NCBI RefSeq assembly: GCF_001552075.1
Contig: NZ_BCQM01000002.1
Coordinates: 62,001-126,000, forward strand
Direction of reading: 5' to 3'
Length of the DNA stretch: 64,000 nucleotides
Origin: Arthrobacter luteolus NBRC 107841
GTDB lineage: Bacteria > Actinomycetota > Actinomycetes > Actinomycetales > Micrococcaceae
The translations under genes and the position numbers were made by a program. Of this stretch, positions 43,801 through 51,354 are shown piece by piece; within the stretch, counting starts at the first letter, position 1, and each line of letters opens with the position of its first letter. Under the pieces are notes generated by a model, which saw nothing but the letters and a program-made list of their open reading frames with translations, ran no database searches and was not told the DNA's origin.

Positions 43801-44136
43801 TTAATTTTTACTCTTCCGTGCCGGGGTCCGGTCGCCAAGGGTGCTCCGCCGGCCGTCCGCAGGACGCCGGGATACCGCAGATGCCCACACCCAGGTTGAA
43901 CGCCGGATACCGGCGTCCTCCCACAGCACCTGCACCGCTTTTGCAGACCAGGTGCAGGTTTCGCCTTCCACCAGCTCTGCGCAGCCCGGGAATCTGATCC
44001 ACGCCCGGACGGGAATTGCGGGCAGAGAGGTGGTGACCGGGTTGTGGTCAAAATCAAGTTCTTCGGGCGTCAGTCCGATGGGTTCGGCCCGCCTGGCGTA
44101 GCGGGCCGCCAACCGTCCGGCAGCCTCCTGATCCAT
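43801..44136 (-). CDS. Small SOS-linked protein of unknown function
   Basis: A 111-residue protein with a plausible beta-rich core: VRAWIRFPGCAELVEGETCTWSAKAVQVLW and GIRRSTWVWASAV. Similar small proteins are encoded near SRAP genes in related bacteria, as far as I recall. Its start lies eight bases from a near-perfect LexA box shared with the divergent SRAP gene, so SOS induction of both is expected. GGAAGG abuts the ATG, and a short leader is likely. Function unknown. Confidence 0.65.
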   Translation of the reverse strand: MDQEAAGRLAARYARRAEPIGLTPEELDFDHNPVTTSLPAIPVRAWIRFPGCAELVEGETCTWSAKAVQVLWEDAGIRRSTWVWASAVSRRPADGRRSTLGDRTPARKSKN

Positions 44137-44144
44137 CCTTCCAG

Positions 44145-44160
44145 TAGAACATATGTTCGA
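44145..44160. promoter_or_regulatory. Near-perfect LexA (SOS) box, divergent promoter
   Basis: TAGAACATATGTTCGA differs from the symmetric box TCGAACATATGTTCGA at a single position. It lies between the SRAP gene (+) and a small unknown gene (-), and TATGTT can be read as a -10 on both strands, so one LexA dimer could repress both directions. Confidence 0.88.
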
Positions 44161-44229
44161 ATAAAGTTCGACGGCGGCGCCAGGTTCTGCTGCTGTGTTC
44201 CGGCAGGGTTTTGGGGCACAATGTTGGCC

Positions 44230-44940
44230 ATGTGCGGACGATACGTGATGGCCAGGGCGACGTCGGATCTGGTGTCGGCCTTCGCGGCGGACCAGGTGGT
44301 GGGGGAAGACGTCAATCCCTCATGGAACGTGGCGCCCACCGACGACGTGCGGATTATCACCGAACGCCGCGGACCGGACGGAACCGTGCGGCGCCTGGCG
44401 ACTGCAAAGTGGGGACTGGTGCCGGTCTGGGCGAAGGACCCGAAAATTGGGGCGCGGCTGATTAATGCCCGGCGGGAGACCATCCTGGAAAAACCCGCGT
44501 TCCGCAAGGCAGCGGTTAAACGCAGGGCGCTGGTGCCCGCCGACGGCTACTACGAATGGGAGAAGACGGAAGAGGGCAAGGTTCCGACCTATCTGCATCC
44601 CCCTGTTCCGGACCCGCTGGCGTTCGCCGGACTGTACGAATTCTGGCCCGATCCGAACCTGCCCGAAGACCACGAACATAAGTGGCTGCTCAGCGTCACG
44701 ATCATCACCACGAAAGCGGCGGACGAGCTCGGCCACATCCACGACCGGACCCCGCTGGTGGTGCCGCCGGACATGTACGCCGAATGGCTGGACCCGGCGT
44801 TGACGGACGCGGAAGCCATCGCCCGCGTGCTGGAGGCGATTCCCGACCCGGTGCTCAGTCCGAGGGTGGTTTCCACCGAGGTGAACTCCGTCCGCAACAA
44901 CGGCCCGCAGCTGATCGAGCCGGCCGGACTGGAGTCTTAG
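44230..44940 (+). CDS. SRAP (HMCES/YedK) abasic-site DNA-protein-crosslink protein
   Basis: A 236-residue SOS-response-associated peptidase-family protein. Known SRAP proteins form a covalent crosslink between Cys2 and abasic sites in single-stranded DNA. Cys2, Asn79 (INARRE), Glu109 (GYYEWEK) and His171 (GHIHDRTP) are all present, so it should be active. The start must be ATG 44230, which places Cys at residue 2; the frame opens nine bases earlier. A strong LexA box upstream supports SOS control, next to umuDC. Confidence 0.95.
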   Translation: MCGRYVMARATSDLVSAFAADQVVGEDVNPSWNVAPTDDVRIITERRGPDGTVRRLATAKWGLVPVWAKDPKIGARLINARRETILEKPAFRKAAVKRRALVPADGYYEWEKTEEGKVPTYLHPPVPDPLAFAGLYEFWPDPNLPEDHEHKWLLSVTIITTKAADELGHIHDRTPLVVPPDMYAEWLDPALTDAEAIARVLEAIPDPVLSPRVVSTEVNSVRNNGPQLIEPAGLES

Positions 44941-45002
44941 ATAACCAAGTGCCAGCCAACCAGATCCTGAGCGCGAACTAACCAGCCGAGTTCCGCCCCG
45001 GC

Positions 45003-45971
45003 TCACCAGGCATAGTCCTCCGGCGCCGGACTGTGGCCCGGAAAGATGGTGTCCAGGGCCGCCAGCGTGTCCTCGTCAAGCTCGAGGTCCAGGGCGGCGA
45101 GCGCGTCGTCCAGCTGGCCGGAGGTCCGGGGCCCAATAATCGGAGCACTCACCGCGGGCTGGTGCAGCAGCCAGGCCAGAGCCAGGATTCCCGGTTCGAT
45201 CTGCAGTTCCGCAGCCAGGTCCTCATATGCCTGGATCTGGTCCCGGTGCTTGGCGAGCAGATCCTGGACCCGCTTCTCGGCCCGCCGGCCGCCGTCGTCC
45301 TGGGCTTTCAGCACACCGCCGAGCAGCCCGCCCTGCAAAGGGGACCAGGGAATCAGCCCCAGGCCGTACTTCTGCGCGGCAGGAATCACTTCCAGTTCCA
45401 CGGTGCGTCTGAGCAGGTTGTAGATGGACTGCTCGCTGATCAGCCCGTTGAACCGGCGCCGGCGGGCGCTCTCCTGAGCCTGGGCGAGATGCCAGCCGGC
45501 GAAGTTGCTGCTCCCGTTGTAGATGATCTTCCCCTGCGCGACGGCGGTTTCCATGGCCTGCCAGATCTCGTCCCAGGGAGTGTTCCGGTCCACGTGATGG
45601 AACTGATAGAGGTCGATGTGGTCGGTTTGGAGGCGTTTCAGGCTGGCATCGAGGGCCTGGCGGATATTCAGAGCCGAGAGGAATGTGTCATTCGGGCCCG
45701 GGCCCATCGAGCCGTAGAGTTTCGTGGCGATCACGGTGCTCCCGCGACGGCCGCCGCCCTTGGCGAACCAGCGGCCCACGATCTCCTCCGTCAGTCCCTT
45801 GTTCTCCCAGCCGTAGACGTTGGCGGTGTCGAAGAAATTGATTCCGGCTTCCCGGGCAGCATCCATGACCGTGTGGGCGTCCGGCTCGGAGGTTTTCGGC
45901 CCGAAGTTCATGGTGCCCAGGCACAGCCGGGAAACCTGCAGTCCGGACCGGCCCAAATGTGTGTACTTCAT
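45003..45971 (-). CDS. Aldo/keto reductase (Kv-beta/YghZ-like, AKR6/AKR14-type)
   Basis: A 322-residue reductase. The tetrad is Asp (FFDTANVYG), Tyr (same segment), Lys (IATKLYG) and His (YQFHHVDR). GNSSNFAGW-like IYNGSSNFAGWHLAQA and the C-terminal IIGPRTSGQLDDAL NADPH segment are typical. Start ATG 45971 (MKYTHLGRSGLQVSRLCLG) follows GAGG. Substrate unknown; the gene is transcribed toward the SRAP gene. Confidence 0.9.
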   Translation of the reverse strand: MKYTHLGRSGLQVSRLCLGTMNFGPKTSEPDAHTVMDAAREAGINFFDTANVYGWENKGLTEEIVGRWFAKGGGRRGSTVIATKLYGSMGPGPNDTFLSALNIRQALDASLKRLQTDHIDLYQFHHVDRNTPWDEIWQAMETAVAQGKIIYNGSSNFAGWHLAQAQESARRRRFNGLISEQSIYNLLRRTVELEVIPAAQKYGLGLIPWSPLQGGLLGGVLKAQDDGGRRAEKRVQDLLAKHRDQIQAYEDLAAELQIEPGILALAWLLHQPAVSAPIIGPRTSGQLDDALAALDLELDEDTLAALDTIFPGHSPAPEDYAW

Positions 45972-46256
45972 GCTGCCTCGGTTTCGTCCGGGATCCAGTG
46001 AAATCCGGGATCCGATGAATACGCTCCACTGAACACCCTCCGGGGAACGCGGACCCCCTCCGGGACCATGATCCAGCGCGCGTGAAGGAAGGCAGCGGAG
46101 TGTCCCGGGGGGCTGCGCCGCCACCCATTCTGCCGCCGGCACGGATGGCTAGGAAGGGGCAGCCGCAAAGCCTGCTGCTGCGGCCCCGAAGCCGCCGCTG
46201 TGCAGCGGCTCCTGTAGCCTGAGAGCGCATCTTTGGAGGACCTGCCAGGAGGATTT

Positions 46257-47042
46257 GTGCCGGAATCGTATTACCGCCCGCTGGGTGAGGGAACGTTTGA
46301 GTCGACACCCCACACGCAGGGGGCCTGGAACGAGCACGAACAGCACATGGCTCCGGCCGCCGGCCTGTTGATCCACTGCCTGGAACAGGAGAGTCCCCGC
46401 CCGGACATGCGGCTGGCCCGGGTCAGCTTCGAAATCCTGGGCATCATTGCGCAGGGCACCTTCGATGTGCGGACCAAGGTCATCCGGGCCGGCCGCACCA
46501 TCGAACTGCTTGAAGCCGAGCTTGTAGCCGGCGGGCGCACCGCCATCCGGGCAACGGCCTGGCGGCTGGCGATGGGTGATTCCACCGAAGTGGCCGCCGT
46601 CGAAGATGAGCAGATGCCCGGCCCCCTGGATGTGCCCGGTTTTACCGGGATGACTGCCTGGCCGGGGAACTTCATCAACTCCCTGGAATTCCGGGCGGTG
46701 CCCGGCCTGCGTCCCGGCCGCGGGCAGGTCTGGATGCGCTCGCCGTTTGGGATGGTCGACGGCGAGGACACCCCCGATCTGGTCAGCCTGCTCGGCCTCG
46801 TGGATGCAGCCAACGGAATAGCCGCCCGGGTCCCGCCGGGCGGAGACAGCTGGATGTTCCCCAACGTGGACCTGCAGATGCACCTGTACCGCCAGCCGGA
46901 AGGCCGCTGGCTCGGCCTCGACACGCGCGTCTCCTTCGGTACGGACGGAATCGGCCTGACCTCCTCGGTCCTGCACGACCAGACCGGTCCCTTCGGGCGC
47001 AGCGAACAAATCCTCACCGTCCGCCCGCTGGGCAGGGGATAG
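46257..47042 (+). CDS. Acyl-CoA thioesterase-like double-hotdog protein
   Basis: A 261-residue TesB-like protein. It has two hotdog repeats (residues about 5-115 and 140-260), with GAWNEHEQHMAPAAGLLIHCLE and the second-half signature FPNVDLQMHLYRQPEGRWLGLDT including the conserved Asp/Gln-type active-site region. It would hydrolyse acyl-CoA thioesters. GTG 46257 follows AGGAGG. The lipoate-ligase-like gene begins three bases after its stop, so they form an operon. Confidence 0.85.
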   Translation: MPESYYRPLGEGTFESTPHTQGAWNEHEQHMAPAAGLLIHCLEQESPRPDMRLARVSFEILGIIAQGTFDVRTKVIRAGRTIELLEAELVAGGRTAIRATAWRLAMGDSTEVAAVEDEQMPGPLDVPGFTGMTAWPGNFINSLEFRAVPGLRPGRGQVWMRSPFGMVDGEDTPDLVSLLGLVDAANGIAARVPPGGDSWMFPNVDLQMHLYRQPEGRWLGLDTRVSFGTDGIGLTSSVLHDQTGPFGRSEQILTVRPLGRG

Positions 47043-47045
47043 CCG

Positions 47046-47825
47046 GTGGAGGCACCCGCCAGGGTCCTGGACGTTTACCGCCAGCAGCAGTCGTCCGGGG
47101 CCGCTGCGGACCTTGAAGGTGCGCTGGCGATGCTGGCCTCCGCCCGGGACGGGAGGCTTGGTCCGGCGCTGCGGATCTACCGGCCGCAGCCGACGGTCGC
47201 TTTTGGCCAGCGGGACGCACGGCTGCCGGGGTTCGCGGCGGCCGCCGCCGCGTGCCGCGAGCAGGGCTTCGAACCCCTGGTCCGCAAGGCCGGCGGACGG
47301 GCGGCTGCCTACCACGGGGGCTGCCTGATCCTGGACCACATCGAACCCGAGCCCAACGCCGTCGCCCGTTCCCTGGCCCGCTTTGCCGGTTTTGCCGAAC
47401 TCCTGGCCGCAGCCCTGCAGGACGCCGGAGTACCGGCCGCAGTGGGGGAAATTCCCGGAGAGTACTGTCCCGGGGAGTACACCGTGCACGGCGGAACCGG
47501 AGACGCGCGCATCAAACTGGTGGGAACAGCACAGCGCGTGGTGTCCGGAGCCTGGCTCTTTTCCTCGGTGGTAGTGGTCCGGAACGCTGATCCGCTGCGC
47601 CGCGTGCTGACGTCCGTGTACGCTGCTCTGGGCCTTGACTGGGACCCCAAGACGGCAGGAGCTGCCGAGGACCTGGTGCCTGGACTCACCATGGACGATG
47701 CCGAAACAGCACTGCTGGGCGGCTATCGCAGGTACGCGGGCCTGCGTCAAGGGGATGTCTCGCTCTTGGAGGAAATCACCGGCGGACCGGTTCCTGTCCT
47801 TCCAACCACCGCCCGCTGCCCATAG
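47046..47825 (+). CDS. Lipoate-protein ligase A/octanoyltransferase-family protein
   Basis: A 259-residue protein of the biotin/lipoate ligase fold. RKAGGRAAAYHGGCLILDHIE corresponds to the RRxGGGxVxHD motif that binds the lipoyl group, and IKLVGTAQRVVSGAWLFSSVVVV contains the conserved Lys of the K(I/L)xGxAQ motif. Whether it uses lipoate, octanoate or another acid is uncertain because the first motif is degenerate (GGRAAAYHG). GTG 47046 is three bases after the thioesterase stop. Confidence 0.82.
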   Translation: MEAPARVLDVYRQQQSSGAAADLEGALAMLASARDGRLGPALRIYRPQPTVAFGQRDARLPGFAAAAAACREQGFEPLVRKAGGRAAAYHGGCLILDHIEPEPNAVARSLARFAGFAELLAAALQDAGVPAAVGEIPGEYCPGEYTVHGGTGDARIKLVGTAQRVVSGAWLFSSVVVVRNADPLRRVLTSVYAALGLDWDPKTAGAAEDLVPGLTMDDAETALLGGYRRYAGLRQGDVSLLEEITGGPVPVLPTTARCP

Positions 47826-47863
47826 CATCGGGCGCGAAAACCCGTGCAGCCGTCCGGTCTGCG

Positions 47864-47876
47864 CCCCCCCCCCCCC
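47864..47876 (+). repeat. C13 homopolymer tract
   Basis: Thirteen consecutive C residues lie 18 bases upstream of the TTG start chosen for the next gene. An alternative in-frame GTG at 47844 would translate the tract as four prolines, so changes in its length would shift that longer frame. Long homopolymers are also error-prone in sequencing. Confidence 0.9.
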
Positions 47877-47894
47877 GATCAGAAGGATTCCGCC

Positions 47895-48683
47895 TTGCCT
47901 AAGAAGAGTGTTGAGAACACCGCCATCCGGCTGAAAGCCATCCTGGAGATCCTGGCCACCCAGGACCCGTCCAATCCGGGCAGGGCAGGCCGTGCCGACG
48001 TGCTGCGCCGAGCCCTGGAACAGGTGCCGCTGGAAGGACCTGAAGCCGATTTCCTGGCCAGCGGAGTGGCCCGCGGCGAGCGCTCCCTGGTGACGGCCAC
48101 CACCAAGCTGGTCAAAGCGGGCTGGATCCTCAAGGAGGGCCGCGCCGGGTGGAGCATCACCGCTGCGGGCCGTGCCGCCCTGGCCGATTTCCCCGATGTG
48201 GAGCAGATGCAGGCTGCACTGGCCGGAACCGGGACGTCCCGCGGTGCCACGACCCCGGCGGAAACCCGCAGCGAGGCAGTGCTGGAGGACGCGCTGCGCG
48301 AACCCGCGTCCGGCGGGCCGGGCGGGCAGCCCCACGGGTCGCATCCGGAAGACCGCTACGAAGGCCCCTCGTTTCCGCAGCCCCAGGCAGTGGCGGTGGC
48401 CGGAGACTTCGGTGCCCCGCTCGGCGGAGAGAACTGGGAGCCGGCGGACCCAGCCGTCCAGCTGGGCTTTGACCGCAGCGACGAACTCTGGAAACTCAGC
48501 GTGGACCTCCCGGCCGGTGACTACGAATTCAAGGCCGCGCTGAACGGTTCCTGGGCGGAGAACTACGGCCGCGGCGCCCATTTCGACGGCGTGAACTACA
48601 GCTTCCACCACGCCGGAGGGCCGGTGACGTTCCTGTACGACCACGCCACACATACGGTGGTGACCAAACCGGACGGGACCTGA
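47895..48683 (+). CDS. Winged-helix plus pullulanase X25-domain protein
   Basis: A 262-residue two-domain protein. The N-terminal 95 residues look like an Mrr-N-type winged helix (KAILEILATQDP.., VLRRALEQVPL, LVTATTKLVKAGWILKEGRAGWSITAAGRAAL). After a low-complexity linker, residues about 165-255 match the X25 module of pullulanases (VAVAGDFGAPLGGENWEP, LPAGDYEFKAALNGSWAENYG), a carbohydrate-associated beta domain. No catalytic domain is present. The combination of a DNA-binding-like and a starch-enzyme module is odd; function unknown. TTG 47895 follows AGAAGGA. Confidence 0.75.
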   Translation: MPKKSVENTAIRLKAILEILATQDPSNPGRAGRADVLRRALEQVPLEGPEADFLASGVARGERSLVTATTKLVKAGWILKEGRAGWSITAAGRAALADFPDVEQMQAALAGTGTSRGATTPAETRSEAVLEDALREPASGGPGGQPHGSHPEDRYEGPSFPQPQAVAVAGDFGAPLGGENWEPADPAVQLGFDRSDELWKLSVDLPAGDYEFKAALNGSWAENYGRGAHFDGVNYSFHHAGGPVTFLYDHATHTVVTKPDGT

Positions 48684-48760
48684 ACCCAGGGGAAGGCTTG
48701 AACCTGACGGATCAGCCCTCGCCGCGGTGCCGCTGCGCGCCGCGCTGGTCAGTGCAGGTT

Positions 48761-48787
48761 AGTGCAGTGCAGTGCAGTGCAGTGCAG
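48761..48787 (+). repeat. Pentanucleotide tandem repeat (AGTGC)5
   Basis: Five perfect AGTGC units (48761-48785) plus AG are followed by an imperfect GGTCAGTTCC repeat to about 48818, in the gap between the X25 protein and the convergent lipase-maturation-factor gene, whose 3' end it reaches. Confidence 0.85.
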
Positions 48788-48813
48788 AGCCGGTCAGTTC
48801 TGGTCAGTTCCGG

Positions 48814-50250
48814 TCAGGCACCCCGGTCCCGGCGCTGGACCGGATCCACCAGCACACCGGCCGGTTCCCGGACCCACCAGATACCTTCGGTGCGCAGTTC
48901 CTTCGAAGTGGAGAACCGGTACCGGAAGACCCTTGCACGGATCCAGCGCGGCGGGGCCCCGTCAAACGGATCGGTCCGCAGGAGCCTGAGGGTCTGCGGA
49001 TCGGCCGCCAACAGCCGCTGCAGCAGCACCGGAAACCAGTTCCCGCCCGAGGCACCCAGACCCAGAAACCACATCAGCCAGTCCAGCCGCAGGTGGTAGG
49101 GAGCGAACTGGCGCGGCATCCGGCCGGGGTCTCCGGGCTTGCCATGGAAGCCGTACTCCTGCCAGTGGGCCTCCGGCCCCGGCTCGTCCATGGTTCCCTC
49201 GATAACTACTTCGTTCCGCCGCCGGGTGATGCTGCCGAACGCGCCGTAGGCGTTGGAAAGATGCCAGCGGTTGAAGGACGCGTTCATCAGCTGGTCGCGG
49301 CTGAAGAGGTTCCGCAGCGGCTCCCAGGCCCAGTAGAGCATGGCCGCCGTCAGCATCAGCACCACCACCACGAACCACAGCGGAGTGCCGGCCGGGTCCG
49401 GTGAACCGAAGGACGCCCACGGCAGAACGGTCCGTACGGCTGCATCGTCCACGGCGCTGAAAGCCACCAAAATCGTCAGGACGTTGAGCCAGGCAAAGTT
49501 TCCGGAAAGCACCAGCCACAGCTGTGTCAGAATCACCAGGGCAGCCGCGATGGAGGCCACCGGCTGCGGAAAGAAGAGGAAAACCGGAACCACCAGCTGG
49601 GCGAAATGGTTACCCAGCACCTCGGCCTTATGCAGTGGTTTAGGCAGGTGGTGGAAGAACCAGCTGGCAGGATTCGGCATCGGCTGGGTCTCATGGTGGT
49701 AGTACAGGGCTGTCAGGTCCCGCCATACCCGGTCTCCGCGCATCTTGATCAGCCCGGCGCCGAACTCCAGCCGGAACACCAGCCAGCGGAACAGGAAGAG
49801 CACCGTGACCGGAGGTGCAACCTCGTTGGAGCCCAGGAAGGCCGCCAGGAAGCCGGCCTCCAGCAGCAGTGACTCCCAGCCAAAGGCGTAAAACACCTGA
49901 CCGGCGTTCACTATCGAGAGGTAGAGGAACCAGACCAGGCCGAACACCAGCAGGGGTACCCACGGCGGTCCCTGCTGCGGCAGCCCTGCCACCAGAAGGG
50001 GGGAGGCCACGGCCCCGGTCCAGGCCACCACCCGCAGGAGCCGGTCCGAATAGTGCAGCCGGAAGAGGGTGGGAATCCTCCGGCCGGCGGATCGTTCCAG
50101 GTACCGCGGAGCCGGCAGCAGGCCATGCTCGCCCAGCAGGGCCGGGAACTGAGCGGCGGCGTTGAGGAACGCGATCAGGAACACGGCCGCAATACCGCGC
50201 TGCAGCACCTGCCGCGCCAGCTCATATCCCTCTGCGCTGAAATATTCCAT
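48814..50250 (-). CDS. Lipase maturation factor (LMF) family membrane protein
   Basis: A 478-residue membrane protein with about eight transmembrane spans in residues 15-330, then a soluble C-terminal part (from about residue 345: NRWHLSNAYGAFGSITRRRNEVVIEGT). The family-typical segments FRLEFGAGLIKMRGD, YYHHETQPMPNP and LPKPLHKAEVLGNHFAQL are clear. The eukaryotic homologue LMF1 helps lipases fold in the ER; the bacterial role is unknown. Its 3' end overlaps short direct repeats. Confidence 0.92.
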   Translation of the reverse strand: MEYFSAEGYELARQVLQRGIAAVFLIAFLNAAAQFPALLGEHGLLPAPRYLERSAGRRIPTLFRLHYSDRLLRVVAWTGAVASPLLVAGLPQQGPPWVPLLVFGLVWFLYLSIVNAGQVFYAFGWESLLLEAGFLAAFLGSNEVAPPVTVLFLFRWLVFRLEFGAGLIKMRGDRVWRDLTALYYHHETQPMPNPASWFFHHLPKPLHKAEVLGNHFAQLVVPVFLFFPQPVASIAAALVILTQLWLVLSGNFAWLNVLTILVAFSAVDDAAVRTVLPWASFGSPDPAGTPLWFVVVVLMLTAAMLYWAWEPLRNLFSRDQLMNASFNRWHLSNAYGAFGSITRRRNEVVIEGTMDEPGPEAHWQEYGFHGKPGDPGRMPRQFAPYHLRLDWLMWFLGLGASGGNWFPVLLQRLLAADPQTLRLLRTDPFDGAPPRWIRARVFRYRFSTSKELRTEGIWWVREPAGVLVDPVQRRDRGA

Positions 50251-50327
50251 GGCGCCACCACCCTAGCCCCGAAGCTCCTAAGCTGGGACTGGCCGCAAAA
50301 ACTCTCCAGCATTGCGGAGGTGCCCAA

Positions 50328-51143
50328 ATGACCGCCCCGCGCGTCCTGGCCCTGGTGGTCGCGCACCCTGATGACGACGCCTACGGGCTGGCCGGAACAG
50401 TGGCGCTCCATGAACATGATCCCGGGTTCCGGTTTATCCTGGTCCACGCCACGGACGGCGGTGCCGGACAGGTTGATCCCGCCTACCCGCCACTGCAGGA
50501 GCCGCTCGGCACGGTTCGTCGGCGGGAACTGGACGCCGCCTGGACGGCGCACGGCCGCCCTCCCGACCGGCACGAGTGGCTGGAATACGACGACGGCGGG
50601 CTCGCCGGGGTGCCCCAGATGGAACTCACGGACCGGATCGGCGGGATCCTCGCGGAGGAGCGGCCCGACGTCGTCGCCACCTTTGGTCCAGACGGGGTGA
50701 CCGGGCACCCGGACCATATTGCCGTGGGTGCCGCAACCGACGCTGCCTTCGCGGAGCTGCAGGCCGACGGCGGCCCAGGCCTGCTGCGGCTGGTGCACGG
50801 CGCAATGCGCCGGTCCACCTGGGAGCGCTGGAACCGGAGCCGGATCCTGCACGGCCTGGATCCCTGGGACGCCGGCCGGATGTATGACCTGCATCCGGTG
50901 CCGGATGAGCAGATAGGGATTGAAGTAGACGTCAGCACCGTGGCCCACCGGGTGGTTGCCGGCCTTATGGAGCACCGGACCCAGCGCCACGTTGTTTCCC
51001 CCGGTGTTCCGCCCGGTGCAGAGGACGATGCCCGGTGGACACGCGCCGTCGGCACCGAAGCGCTGGTTATTGCCTGGCCGCCCCGGCCGGCAGGAGCAGC
51101 AGTGCTTGGCGATGTTTTTGAAGGCCTGTCCGGCCGTCCGTGA
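50328..51143 (+). CDS. PIG-L-family zinc deacetylase
   Basis: A 271-residue GlcNAc-PI/MshB-like LmbE deacetylase. Zinc-binding motifs are AHPDDD (residues 12-17; His13, Asp16) and TGHPDHIAVG with the later His. In actinobacteria related proteins include MshB (mycothiol synthesis) and Mca (mycothiol conjugate amidase). This protein lacks enough diagnostic sequence to choose, and it is far from the mycothiol redox genes at 53.6-55.8 kb. ATG 50328 lies about 80 bases from the divergent LMF gene. Confidence 0.87.
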   Translation: MTAPRVLALVVAHPDDDAYGLAGTVALHEHDPGFRFILVHATDGGAGQVDPAYPPLQEPLGTVRRRELDAAWTAHGRPPDRHEWLEYDDGGLAGVPQMELTDRIGGILAEERPDVVATFGPDGVTGHPDHIAVGAATDAAFAELQADGGPGLLRLVHGAMRRSTWERWNRSRILHGLDPWDAGRMYDLHPVPDEQIGIEVDVSTVAHRVVAGLMEHRTQRHVVSPGVPPGAEDDARWTRAVGTEALVIAWPPRPAGAAVLGDVFEGLSGRP

Positions 51144-51217
51144 ACCCGGCGCCCGGTGCCCGGGACGGAGCCCCGGGTTTATTATCGAGGGGCACGGCAA
51201 GGCAAAGGAGTGCCACC

Positions 51218-51346
51218 ATGTTCGATGACGGCAGGGTCTTCACCAGAGCCGCAGCGGAGGGCCGGAAGCCCGCCGGTGACTCCGTCCGGCCGGCCCGGCC
51301 CCCGGCGCCTCCGAGCCATTTCCTGACAGCGCCGGAACAGGGCTAG
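51218..51346 (+). CDS. Small protein of unknown function
   Basis: A 42-residue frame MFDDGRVFTRAAAEGRKPAG.. with a Pro-rich C-terminal half. It is supported mainly by AAAGGAG seven bases before the ATG and its position just ahead of the SRPBCC-like gene, with which it may be co-transcribed. No family recognised. Confidence 0.45.
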   Translation: MFDDGRVFTRAAAEGRKPAGDSVRPARPPAPPSHFLTAPEQG

Positions 51347-51354
51347 AACTCTTC

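Noticed and set aside
46149-48653. 834-codon open frame on the minus strand
   Set aside because: It lies opposite three plus-strand genes with clear families (thioesterase, lipoate-ligase-like, X25 protein) and its product has no recognisable motif; long antisense frames are common at this GC content.
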